NCBI GenBank assembly: GCA_902491535.1
Contig: CABUHS010000040.1
Location: 1 to 17,343 of the forward strand
Length of the DNA stretch: 17,343 bases
Source of the DNA: an uncultured Eubacteriales bacterium
GTDB lineage: Bacteria > Bacillota > Clostridia > Oscillospirales > CAG-272
Direction: 5' to 3'
In this document: piece after piece, positions 8,035-15,301 of the stretch
Numbering within the stretch: position 1 is the first letter of the stretch
How the letters are laid out: each line of letters opens with the position of its first letter
Notes under the pieces: generated by a model
The model's input: only the letters and a program-made list of their open reading frames with translations
Told to the model about the DNA's origin: nothing
The model's database searches: none
Position numbers and translations under genes: made by a program

Positions 8035-8143
8035 GCGGCAAAGCCGCAGAGCGATAGCTCAAATTGATGTTTCAATGTTCTCTCAGGCATCAAAAAACTT
8101 GCTTTGCAAGGTTTTTGTCAATGCCGTGAGGTTATTATAACAT
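8035..8143. repeat. Palindromic repeat element, copy 2
   Basis: Same plan as copy 1: GCGGCAAAGCCG (8035-8046), a variable stretch that contains an extra GAGC/GCTC hairpin (8049-8060), then the 73-base body (8071-8143). The body differs from copy 1 by a few substitutions and one inserted base, nearly all in the stem between CAAAA and CTTGC or at the right end. The stem stays largely paired despite the changes. Direct tandem orientation. Confidence 0.85.
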
Positions 8144-8200
8144 ACCCTAAATGTTTTGTCAAATACAATCGCTAAAAGTAATCTTGTATGCTTAACAATG

Positions 8201-8239
8201 AAAAAATTCAGAGGGTCATCCTGTTTGGAATACCCTCTG
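8201..8239 (-). terminator. Rho-independent terminator after the M29 peptidase
   Basis: On the minus strand CAGAGGGT (8239-8232) pairs with ACCCTCTG (8216-8209), followed by AA and a run of six T (8206-8201). It lies about 100 bases past the aminopeptidase stop codon and closes that transcription unit. Confidence 0.87.
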
Positions 8240-8338
8240 CCCGTCTGTTTATTCCCGTAATAGCTATCCTGTGTTTCGATTCCGTTTCAACCTTCAATTA
8301 TAAATAATTGTTCCGGTTTCTTCAATAAAAGTTATCAG

Positions 8339-9568
8339 TTACGCCCACGTACCGTCGGTAAAAATATTTTCACTGCTTCCGTCAGCACGGATACCGACAA
8401 TATTCAGATCATCTGATCCGATCATAAAATCAACATGTATAAGCGAATCGTTTATTCCCTTTTCGCGTATCTCCGCATCACTCATATCCATAAATCCGTC
8501 AAGCACTTCAGAAAAACCTCTGCCGACCGCAACATGACAGCATGCGTTTTCATCAAACAGTGTGTTGCTGAACATAAGGCCGGAACGGTTAATGGGAGAT
8601 TCCTTCGGCACAAGAGCAAGCTCTCCGAGCATAGAAGCACCGTCATCCATAGCAAACATCTGACGCAGAGTATCTTCGCCCTGCTTCGCATGGCAGTCCG
8701 TTACTCTGCCTTCCTTAAAATCAACAGTAAAATTATTGATTATCTGTCCTGACCAACTAAGCGGCTTTGTAGAAACCAGTCTGCCTTCACACCGTCCTGC
8801 CGCCGGACTCGTAAATACTTCTTCTGTAGGCATATTCGGAACGTAAGCCGCGCCGTTAACATGGTTTACATCTCTTGCACCTATCCAATTTGCTTCCGGA
8901 ATAAGCTCCGCGGTAAAATCAGTACCGTTTTTACTTGTATAGTGCAGCTTTACAAAATGCTGACTGTTAAGCCACTCCGCCTTTTCAGCCATTTTATCGG
9001 TATGTGCTTTCCATACCTGCTCAGCGTCCGTTCCGTCTTCCAGGTAAACACAGTCGAAGATCGCGTTCCACAGCTTTTCTGTTGCAACATCTTCGGGCTC
9101 ATTAGGAAATACCTTTTTCGCCCACTTAGGCGACGCCGCCGCAACGATCAGCCACTGATGCTTCCCGTCGATAGCATCGCGGTATTTTTTAAGTACTCTT
9201 GAACGTCTGCGGCTGACATCCGACAGCAGATCAGCCGAAATACCGTCCATTTCGTCGGGATCGGACGATTCTATAAATATACGTACAGGAAGATCGACCG
9301 TCATCTGTCTGAAGCGTTCCTCCTCCCACGCGGGAACTTCTCCGAGTACATCAGCGGAAGCATAGCTGTAATGAAGCTTTGAAATCTCTCCGCATGACCA
9401 TATGACCTCTACATATGCCGCGCCAGCCTTATAACACTCTTCTGTCACCGCCCTTACAAGCGGAAGCTGATCTGTCTCCGCCTGAAGCCGGACACGCTGC
9501 CCTTTTTGTACATTTGCTCCGATCTTTACGATCAGTTTTGCATAATCGCTTAACTTCTTCTCATTCAT
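8339..9568 (-). CDS. M29-family metallo-aminopeptidase (AmpS/PepS-like)
   Basis: A 409-residue cytosolic aminopeptidase with a two-metal site, releasing N-terminal residues from peptides. Metal ligands expected for the family can be placed: E250 in NMPTEEVFTSP, E316 in GELALVP, H345 in NACCHVAVG, and H378/D380 in IHVDFMIGSDDLN. The N-terminal half has the typical KLIVKIGANVQKGQRV opening. Length is normal (about 410). It overlaps the upstream YitT gene by eight bases (ATGAATGA), with GGAGAAAGAG inside that gene serving as ribosome binding site, so the two are translationally coupled. The gene ends about 100 bases before a strong terminator. Confidence 0.95.
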   Translation of the reverse strand: MNEKKLSDYAKLIVKIGANVQKGQRVRLQAETDQLPLVRAVTEECYKAGAAYVEVIWSCGEISKLHYSYASADVLGEVPAWEEERFRQMTVDLPVRIFIESSDPDEMDGISADLLSDVSRRRSRVLKKYRDAIDGKHQWLIVAAASPKWAKKVFPNEPEDVATEKLWNAIFDCVYLEDGTDAEQVWKAHTDKMAEKAEWLNSQHFVKLHYTSKNGTDFTAELIPEANWIGARDVNHVNGAAYVPNMPTEEVFTSPAAGRCEGRLVSTKPLSWSGQIINNFTVDFKEGRVTDCHAKQGEDTLRQMFAMDDGASMLGELALVPKESPINRSGLMFSNTLFDENACCHVAVGRGFSEVLDGFMDMSDAEIREKGINDSLIHVDFMIGSDDLNIVGIRADGSSENIFTDGTWA

Positions 9569-10517
9569 ATCTCTTTCTCCGTTCTTTTATATTTTCTGAC
9601 GCTCCGCAGTCGGATGAATTGTTTCTGTCCGACTCAGCGCCATAGGTTTGCGTATATCTTGCAAGTGTAAATCCTCTGCCGCGAACTTCCTTGATCTTTG
9701 TTACTGTTATAAATGCCTCGGGATCGACCGATTGTATCGTCTCGGTAACTTCATATAGCTTTCTCGGTGAAATAACACATTGTATTCCCTTTTGTTTATT
9801 CTCAAAAAATCCTGTTTCGATCATAGTCATGGTAACACCGACATCTTTTTCACTGATAAGCAGCTTTCTGATCTCATTATATCTGTCAGACACTACATAT
9901 ACCTGAAGCTGTGATTTTCCGAATATCATTATCTGCTCAATCATAAGCGTTTCACAGACAAGCGTGATAATTCCGAGAAAAAACTTTTCGGGTGTCGAAA
10001 ACAACGCCTGCCCGCCTACAACGATAATATCCGTAGCTGAAACAAATACCGCTACAGGAAGATGAAACCACTTATGAAGGACAAGATTTACAACATCCAT
10101 ACCGCCGGTTGACGATCCGACACGCATCAGCATGCCTATGGATATCCCCATCAGACACCCGCTGACAAGCGATGCAAGGAGGCTGTTTTCTGTTGCCGAA
10201 ACCACTGCCGGAATCCGCTGCATCGCCGCCAGCATTATCGGATACAGCACCGAGCTTGCAACAGTTGTAAGAAAAAATTTAAGTCCGAGTACGATCCCTC
10301 CGAAAATAAGCAAAACTATATTCAATACAAGTATAAGTACCGCAGTATCGACCGACAATGCCTTATTCAAAACAATTCCGATTCCTGTCGTTCCACCCAT
10401 AATAATATCGTGCGGAATTATAAAAGCCGCTACTGCATACGCCAGAATAGCATTTCCGGCAACGACGCTTGCACATATCTGTAACAGCTTGAAAATTTTA
10501 TTTTTTTCCGTTTTCAT
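9561..10517 (-). CDS. YitT-family integral membrane protein
   Basis: A 318-residue inner-membrane protein of the YitT family (DUF161 plus C-terminal DUF2179). Hydrophobic segments lie at about 11-35, 55-78, 80-98, 110-132, 152-172 and 178-198. Two family motifs are visible: GGTTGIGIVLNK near 41 and VGSSTGGMDVVN near 133. The cytosolic C-terminal domain (about 205-275) has the DUF2179 patterns GVTMTMIETGFF and VISPRKLYEV. The last 35 residues are polar and not conserved. Molecular function of the family is unresolved. The stop codon overlaps the aminopeptidase start; the gene lies 121 bases after the flavoprotein without an obvious terminator, so it is probably in the same unit. Confidence 0.93.
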   Translation of the reverse strand: MKTEKNKIFKLLQICASVVAGNAILAYAVAAFIIPHDIIMGGTTGIGIVLNKALSVDTAVLILVLNIVLLIFGGIVLGLKFFLTTVASSVLYPIMLAAMQRIPAVVSATENSLLASLVSGCLMGISIGMLMRVGSSTGGMDVVNLVLHKWFHLPVAVFVSATDIIVVGGQALFSTPEKFFLGIITLVCETLMIEQIMIFGKSQLQVYVVSDRYNEIRKLLISEKDVGVTMTMIETGFFENKQKGIQCVISPRKLYEVTETIQSVDPEAFITVTKIKEVRGRGFTLARYTQTYGAESDRNNSSDCGASENIKERRKRYE

Positions 10518-10638
10518 AACCGCCGTCTCCGTTTCACAGCAACCGTCAAAATTTCAGTTAACCTTCCAGAAAATACTTTCTCTGTGATTTTCTTAAGGAC
10601 TGCACACAATATTCGTATTTTCTTTTTAACAGAGGCGC

Positions 10639-11496
10639 TTATTCCTGCGAAAGAAATTCGAGAACGCTGTGCGCGGCGACGTTGCCCTCTCCTATTGCCT
10701 TTGCATACTGATAAGGACGGCCTGTGCAGTCACCGGCGGCGAAAATCCCCTTTATATTCGTTGACATACTTCGGTCGACAGATATGTGTCCGTCCTCTGT
10801 TCTGAGCTGCGGCATAAGCGCCGAAAGCGCAACCGAATCACGCAGACAAAATACTCCGTTTACATCGGCGGTGCTTCCGTCTCTGAGCTTTACTCCGCTT
10901 ACTCTTTTTCCGTCACCGACGATTCCAACCGCTTTTTCAGTCTGTATTTCGATATTATCTGCACTGACCGACACATTTTTATACAGCGGAAAGTAGTAAA
11001 CCTTCCCGGCAATTTCGGAAAGATATTTTACCTCATGCTCAAACCTTACATTATTGCAGATCACCGCAACCGTTTTTCCGCGATACAGGTTACCGTCGCA
11101 GGTAGCGCAGTAGCTGACTCCTCTTCCCACATAATCGGTTTCTCCCGGAAGTGTAGCCGCATTAGCTATTCCCGTTGCAAAAATAACGGTTCTCGATTCG
11201 TAAAATTCGCTGCCTGCCATTACAGCGTAATGGTCGGAGAAAGGCATTATTGAATTCACCATTTTCTCTGCAATTTCAATCTCCATTGCTTCGGTCTGAG
11301 ATCTGAATGTCTCATTCAGTTCAGCACCCGAAATATTTATAAATCCCGGATAATTCGATATACATTCAGCCTTGCATACTTTATCACTCATGTTGCGGCT
11401 TCCGATCCAGATAAAATTTTTACCCCTGATTTTAAGTGTCAAGGCCGCAGACAGTCCCGCAGGACCTGTTCCGATTATAACCGAATCATATATCAT
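10639..11496 (-). CDS. Thioredoxin-reductase-family flavoprotein without NADPH motifs
   Basis: A 285-residue flavoprotein, shorter than the usual 310-320 of TrxB. FAD motifs are intact: VIIGTGPAG (6-14), FATG (106-109) and the second FAD motif IFAAGDCTG (251-259). The redox-active pair is CATC (130-133). Where classical TrxB has GGGxSA for NADPH, this protein reads VICNNVRFE (145-153), and where TrxB has HRRxxxR it reads FPLYKN. Both pyridine-nucleotide signatures are therefore gone, while the surrounding fold (VKYLSEIAGKVYY) aligns well. Clostridial ferredoxin-dependent flavin thioredoxin reductases show this pattern, so that identity is a good candidate. A thioredoxin or ferredoxin gene is not adjacent. 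It has a strong AAAGGAA ribosome binding site and its own near-consensus promoter, and heads a unit with yitT and the aminopeptidase. Confidence 0.9.
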   Translation of the reverse strand: MIYDSVIIGTGPAGLSAALTLKIRGKNFIWIGSRNMSDKVCKAECISNYPGFINISGAELNETFRSQTEAMEIEIAEKMVNSIMPFSDHYAVMAGSEFYESRTVIFATGIANAATLPGETDYVGRGVSYCATCDGNLYRGKTVAVICNNVRFEHEVKYLSEIAGKVYYFPLYKNVSVSADNIEIQTEKAVGIVGDGKRVSGVKLRDGSTADVNGVFCLRDSVALSALMPQLRTEDGHISVDRSMSTNIKGIFAAGDCTGRPYQYAKAIGEGNVAAHSVLEFLSQE

Positions 11497-11596
11497 ATTT
11501 TAACGTTCCTTTCCCTTTTCAGAAATTACCCTTATAAAAGGATACAAAATAGCCTTATCTATTCACATTATCTGCACGTACATCTCTCATAAAGTA

Positions 11597-11626
11597 AGTA
11601 TATCACATTTCAAATTTGCCTGTCAA
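11597..11626 (-). promoter_or_regulatory. Strong promoter of the flavoprotein-YitT-aminopeptidase unit
   Basis: On the minus strand a perfect TTGACA (11621-11626) is followed by 18 bases and TATACT (11597-11602). The start would be near 11590, giving a leader of about 90 bases before the flavoprotein ATG. No riboswitch is recognised in that leader. Confidence 0.8.
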
Positions 11627-11700
11627 GCAAATATATCATTTAATGTAAGTATTTGCTGTTCTGTTTCTTATATTCATATATAACATAATATAATCTACAT

Positions 11701-11735
11701 AAAAAACAGAACCGATCTGTTTAGAATCGATTCTG
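11701..11735 (-). terminator. Rho-independent terminator of the three-gene membrane cluster
   Basis: On the minus strand CAGAATCGAT (11735-11726) pairs with ATCGGTTCTG (11716-11707) through one T·G wobble, then runs straight into six T (11706-11701). The wobble is tolerated only in the minus-strand RNA, which fixes the direction. It begins four bases after the 158-residue gene. Confidence 0.88.
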
Positions 11736-11738
11736 CCT

Positions 11739-12215
11739 TTATCTGACCGACTGATGTATATAATGATACTCGGAATTACGTCTGTCCCAAATAATTATTA
11801 CAGAGTGAGTAATATCGTCTTTACCGTCTTCTATATGTATGTATTTTTTATTTATCGTACTCAAAAAACAATAATATGAATCTTCTGCATATACGTTACT
11901 CAGATCAAACTTATAAAATTCGGGATATGATTCGGTAAGCCGTGCTAATGTCTCTTTCGACAATTCATACCAAATATCCGTATACTCATTTATATATCCG
12001 TTTATCTGATTTTGCTCGTCTGAGTTCAACTCATATCTCCAATACGTATAATCGAAATCACACAAATATTCATCTGCAATTCCCTTCGGAATAAATACAC
12101 CGTATCTGTTAGCAACTTTATTAGACAATATCTTCGGTGTCAATATCCACCACCCTGAAACCGTTATATAAATAATTACTATAGTCACAATAGATATTTT
12201 TCTTATCTTACCCAT
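11739..12215 (-). CDS. Unrecognised membrane-anchored protein, 158 residues
   Basis: I do not recognise this family. The N-terminus has a basic start (MGKIRKIS) and one hydrophobic segment at about 8-27, so it is an uncleaved signal anchor or a signal peptide without lipobox. The rest is hydrophilic and rich in Tyr (over ten) with two Cys (C52, C114) that could form a disulfide outside the cell. Start is supported by ACGGAGTT seven bases upstream. It is the last of three similarly AT-rich genes and is closed by a terminator four bases after its stop. An exported or periplasm-side small protein is the most that can be inferred. Confidence 0.75.
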   Translation of the reverse strand: MGKIRKISIVTIVIIYITVSGWWILTPKILSNKVANRYGVFIPKGIADEYLCDFDYTYWRYELNSDEQNQINGYINEYTDIWYELSKETLARLTESYPEFYKFDLSNVYAEDSYYCFLSTINKKYIHIEDGKDDITHSVIIIWDRRNSEYHYIHQSVR

Positions 12216-12274
12216 CGTTTAACTCCGTATATTATATATTAAATGCCACGAGGTGTTACCATATAAGCTTATGT

Positions 12275-12826
12275 TCACTCTACGTAATAAATAAAATTTA
12301 CTTCTTCATATAAGCCTATGTCAGAAAAATGTATAACTTTTGTATGATCAGAAATGATATGATTTTCTACTCCGTCAAATATAACAATGAAATGAAGTTT
12401 TTTTCCTGAAGCTATTCCATTTGAATGATATATTGGAATCCAAGACATAAAATTTTCAATATATAAGTAATCCAAAGATTCATTTGAAAAATGTTCTTTT
12501 AAATAACAAGCACCATGACCGATAGCATTAAATTTCCCGTTTTTTACTAACAAATCACATACAAATATTTCATCATTGTCGGTAAGTCCGATATACATAT
12601 ATGTACTATCAGTTACTTTAATTACGTCGATAGTTTTTTTTATATTCATATCCCATGATGATTCAGAAGCAGAGTATTTCATAATTGCCGCTTCAGGAGT
12701 CGGAGAAAAATCTGTTGTAAAATGGCATACTCCATTAATGCTTATGGTTACGCCTGATTTAAAGACGATTACACATATAATAAGTGCGAGTACAATAAAT
12801 AAACCGCCTATTTTCTTTTTTGACAT
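12275..12826 (-). CDS. Unrecognised exported or membrane-anchored protein, 183 residues
   Basis: No family recognised. From the ATG at 12826 it starts MSKKKIGG and has one hydrophobic segment (about 6-22) followed by a mainly beta-looking domain, consistent with export and anchoring. I prefer this start over an ATG 18 codons upstream (12880) because it gives a classical signal-like N-terminus and has AAAGTGG about nine bases before it. Three Cys follow the anchor (in INGVCHF, IFVCDLL and GACYLK). A TDFSPTPEAAI segment just after the anchor could be a flexible linker. It lies about 60 bases from the next gene and 78 from the previous, within one apparent transcription unit. Confidence 0.72.
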   Translation of the reverse strand: MSKKKIGGLFIVLALIICVIVFKSGVTISINGVCHFTTDFSPTPEAAIMKYSASESSWDMNIKKTIDVIKVTDSTYMYIGLTDNDEIFVCDLLVKNGKFNAIGHGACYLKEHFSNESLDYLYIENFMSWIPIYHSNGIASGKKLHFIVIFDGVENHIISDHTKVIHFSDIGLYEEVNFIYYVE

Positions 12827-12904
12827 AATATGCACCACTTTCAAGTATATAAAATCAATAATGTTTTTCCGAAAGATCATTCATTACAATAGATACTATA
12901 ATAT

Positions 12905-13471
12905 CTATTTATCGGAATACACGGAATTATATACCTTATCATACGGTTCTCTGTCAAAGATCGTATCCGTCCCGCTCAATACTATACCGTAATTCTCCAT
13001 ATAAGACCATGTGCCGTCGATAAACACTATCCCGTAATTTTTATAGTAGTAAACCTTGCTCTCGCTAATCCCGGTCAATGCTTCGTAAACTCCAACATAC
13101 GACCCATCGTTATTATTGACATATATAACACCTACATTAAAGAAATACACAACCAAAGAAATAACTACAGATACTATTACAGATGAGAGCAAGCTTAATA
13201 CTTTTATAACACGTTTTTTATAAGATATTGATACCATAAAAAACAGTAAAAATATATTTCTTAATAATATGACATTTTTAATAATCGGATTTATCTGCAA
13301 ATTTAATAAATACAGCACAGCATTTAAAATCAATAACGATATGCTTATTATTCCGACTACTATCAACGGTTTTTGTGTACACACAAATCCCTTTATAAGT
13401 GAAAATAATGATAAAACAAATATTATTACCATAATAATGTTATGTAAATACGTTATAAAAAAATCGTTCAT
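12905..13471 (-). CDS. Unrecognised multi-pass membrane protein, 188 residues
   Basis: First gene of the cluster. Four strongly hydrophobic segments at about 8-29, 35-56, 62-82 and 92-115 are followed by a polar tail of about 70 residues. The tail holds a small internal repeat: NYGIVFIDGT (144-153) and NYGIVLSGT (160-168), 16 residues apart. There is a good GGAAAGGAAG site before the ATG and a strong promoter about 110 bases upstream. Codon and base use is AT-rich compared with the conserved genes to either side. Homology is not recognised; possible roles such as an envelope stress or immunity protein are speculation. Confidence 0.75.
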   Translation of the reverse strand: MNDFFITYLHNIIMVIIFVLSLFSLIKGFVCTQKPLIVVGIISISLLILNAVLYLLNLQINPIIKNVILLRNIFLLFFMVSISYKKRVIKVLSLLSSVIVSVVISLVVYFFNVGVIYVNNNDGSYVGVYEALTGISESKVYYYKNYGIVFIDGTWSYMENYGIVLSGTDTIFDREPYDKVYNSVYSDK

Positions 13472-13774
13472 AATGCTTCCTTTCCAATAATAGCATATAT
13501 TTTATCGGTAAATAATGCTAAATGTCCTTGAACCACATTCACATATATAATTTTATAATATTATTACTTTATCAGTAATAAGTATACTCAATTTTTGACA
13601 ATATGTCAACATAAAAAACACATTATTATATCAAAATTATACACATAAAATCAAAATATCATTTTACATATTATATTAAGAGGTAATCTGCTTTATTTTT
13701 GTGTAAAGCTTAATTTCCCAACTCTAATTCACCTATATAATTGGATTTTTTATTACATGCGCTTTATAAGTATG
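13472..13774. other. AT-rich intergenic spacer
   Basis: About 300 bases with no open reading frame of note. The part nearest the membrane cluster (13564-13609) carries its promoter, a -35 palindrome and a TTACT/AGTAA inverted repeat (13564-13578) at the predicted transcription start. From 13610 to 13774 I see only AT-rich sequence and no convincing terminator for the MazG-like gene. Confidence 0.6.
13581..13609 (-). promoter_or_regulatory. Strong promoter of the three-gene membrane cluster, with operator-like palindrome
   Basis: On the minus strand TTGACA (13604-13609), a 17-base spacer and TATACT (13581-13586) form an almost perfect sigma-A promoter. The -35 box is the left half of a perfect palindrome, TTGACA-TAT-TGTCAA (13595-13609). 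A second inverted repeat, TTACT/AGTAA (13564-13578), falls at the start site. Both could be repressor sites. The promoter itself is seen; regulation is inference. Confidence 0.8.
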
Positions 13775-14080
13775 TTATAACAAATCCTCGTTTTTCATTT
13801 TCTCTAAAGATCGTTCAATTGAATTTTCAAGTTCTTTTTCAATATCATAGTATATTGCAAGCTGTATAAGAGCATTAATTGCCTGCTTGATTTCGTCAGC
13901 CATATGCTGTTTTGAAGGCTCGCCGTGTTTCTGCATTTTTATCCCGCTTTTTTCAAAGTGATTTACCTCACTTGCAACTTCTCCGCACTCTTCAAGAATT
14001 CGTGTTGCTATTTGATATGGTTCGTTGCCGTTAGGAAAACGATTTGTATAACCTTTTGCTAGTAAATATAGTTTGTCCAT
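13775..14080 (-). CDS. MazG-like family protein
   Basis: A small 101-residue all-alpha protein resembling MazG-type nucleotide pyrophosphohydrolases, which hydrolyse (d)NTPs to monophosphates with Mg2+. The first metal motif is clear: EECGE at 30-34. The second, expected as ExxD about 28 residues later, reads EIKQ (63-66), so the final Asp is Gln. It may therefore be a structural relative with altered activity. Helical remainder (INALIQLAIYYDIEKELE) fits the fold. A textbook AGGAGGAA site precedes the ATG. It stands alone between the sugar operon terminator and the membrane-protein cluster. MazG-like proteins of this size are common in mobile or accessory regions. Confidence 0.82.
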   Translation of the reverse strand: MDKLYLLAKGYTNRFPNGNEPYQIATRILEECGEVASEVNHFEKSGIKMQKHGEPSKQHMADEIKQAINALIQLAIYYDIEKELENSIERSLEKMKNEDLL

Positions 14081-14231
14081 AAAATTCCTCCTGTAATATA
14101 TATTCTCATATTAACATTTTTAAAGTACAATAACTTTATAACAGATAGAAAACAAAAAAATAAATCATTCAAAAAACAGCGCAATCAAATGCAGGGACAT
14201 TCTTATGGTATTCATCTCCATAAAAGATACT

Positions 14232-14279
14232 AAAACGGGACATACAAAGAATTTTCGTATTCACTGCATATCCCGTTTT
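14232..14279 (-). terminator. Terminator after the isomerase-aldolase operon
   Basis: AAAACGGGA (14232-14240) and TCCCGTTTT (14271-14279) are perfect 9-base arms around a 30-base interior that can form a further weak stem. On the minus strand the closing arm ends in TTTT. It lies about 37 bases after the aldolase stop. Confidence 0.75.
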
Positions 14280-14315
14280 GATTACTTTATTATATTATAA
14301 AAGCGGCATTTTTCC

Positions 14316-15278
14316 TTATGCCAGATTTGCGTATCCAAAAAGCTCCATCATTTCTTCCATGATGTCAGCTGCCTTTTCTGTGTTGTCTCTCATATACATC
14401 ATAGATTCTGTGGAATTGAAATCTCCTGCCTGTATCTTATCCATACGCTGTACAAGCTTTTCGGCAGCGTACTGTCCGGCTTCTCTTGCAATTCTTGTCC
14501 ACATATTTACCCGGACAACGCCGTCAGAAGCAAGTCCTCTTGTCTGCTCGTTCGCGAGACAGGAAGTTCCGTGAAGAACAAGCATCTTTCTTCCGAGAGC
14601 AGCGGTAAGCTCTCTTGCTCTCTCTTTGTCATATTTAGCTTTTCCGATCGAAGTCGATTGCTGCTCTGTTCCGAGATCTGCGACTGCAAAATCAACTCCG
14701 GTGTTTTTGACATATTTTACGGCATTTTCACAATAGTTGTCAATATGTGTGGAAACCGCACCGTCTGAAACATTGAGGGATTCGAGAATTCCTTCTACAA
14801 GAACATCTTTTCCGTAATTCTTTACATATTCCTCAGTAAGAGCCATATTCTCCTCAAAAGGATAAAGCTGCGCGTCGAACATAACGCTTGAAAAGTAATC
14901 AAGCGCGCAGGTAAGAGCCCATCTGTCTCTCACGGGATTCGCGTGATCAAGATGAGGAAGTACGGCAACATTTTTATAGGGTGAATATTTACTTCCTGCA
15001 ACAGCATTTAAATATCCGAAGTGGGAGAGAATTCCCGCCTTTGCGTCGCCGCAGTGCAGAAAACGTTCGCACTGAGGCATATGAGGATATGTAAAGGTGG
15101 TTGCAACAACTACCGGAACCTGCTCGATCTGATATTTTTCGGCGATTCTCTGTGCAGCCATGAGAATTGCCTCTGTGTTCCAATAGCTTGCTGTACAGAA
15201 GATTCCTATACTGGTTCCGCGTTCAGCTGCCTTTTCGAATACTTTAAGAGAAGCGTTTCTTTCTGTGATAATGGACAT
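14316..15278 (-). CDS. Divergent class II (zinc) aldolase homologue
   Basis: A 320-residue TIM-barrel protein of the class II fructose-bisphosphate/tagatose-bisphosphate aldolase family, expected to cleave a ketose phosphate to dihydroxyacetone phosphate and an aldehyde. HLDHAN (109-114) supplies the catalytic Asp (D111) and first zinc His (H112). VMFDAQLYPFEEN (132-144) and LVEGILE (160-166) match the family. Key deviations: the second zinc His, normally in GTAHG, is replaced in DLGTEQQ (201-207); the phosphate loop normally HGGSG reads HGTSC (236-240); and the KVNxxT segment reads RVNMWT. Substrate or even chemistry may thus differ from the standard enzyme. It starts 23 bases after the isomerase stop with a strong AGGAAAGGAA site, so both are one operon. 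Confidence 0.88.
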   Translation of the reverse strand: MSIITERNASLKVFEKAAERGTSIGIFCTASYWNTEAILMAAQRIAEKYQIEQVPVVVATTFTYPHMPQCERFLHCGDAKAGILSHFGYLNAVAGSKYSPYKNVAVLPHLDHANPVRDRWALTCALDYFSSVMFDAQLYPFEENMALTEEYVKNYGKDVLVEGILESLNVSDGAVSTHIDNYCENAVKYVKNTGVDFAVADLGTEQQSTSIGKAKYDKERARELTAALGRKMLVLHGTSCLANEQTRGLASDGVVRVNMWTRIAREAGQYAAEKLVQRMDKIQAGDFNSTESMMYMRDNTEKAADIMEEMMELFGYANLA

Positions 15279-15301
15279 ATAATTATAATTCCTTTCCTGA
15301 A

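Noticed and set aside
7909..8143. CRISPR array
   Set aside because: Only two long imperfect palindromic copies, with structured variable parts and no cas genes nearby.
10518..10638. Terminator or promoter between the flavoprotein gene and yitT
   Set aside because: GAAAATAC/GTATTTTC arms are far apart and AT-only, with no U-run, and no paired -35/-10 was convincing.
12888..12909. Terminator between the first and second genes of the membrane cluster
   Set aside because: The 8-base stem is almost all A/T and no U-run follows on the minus strand; it also overlaps the stop codon.
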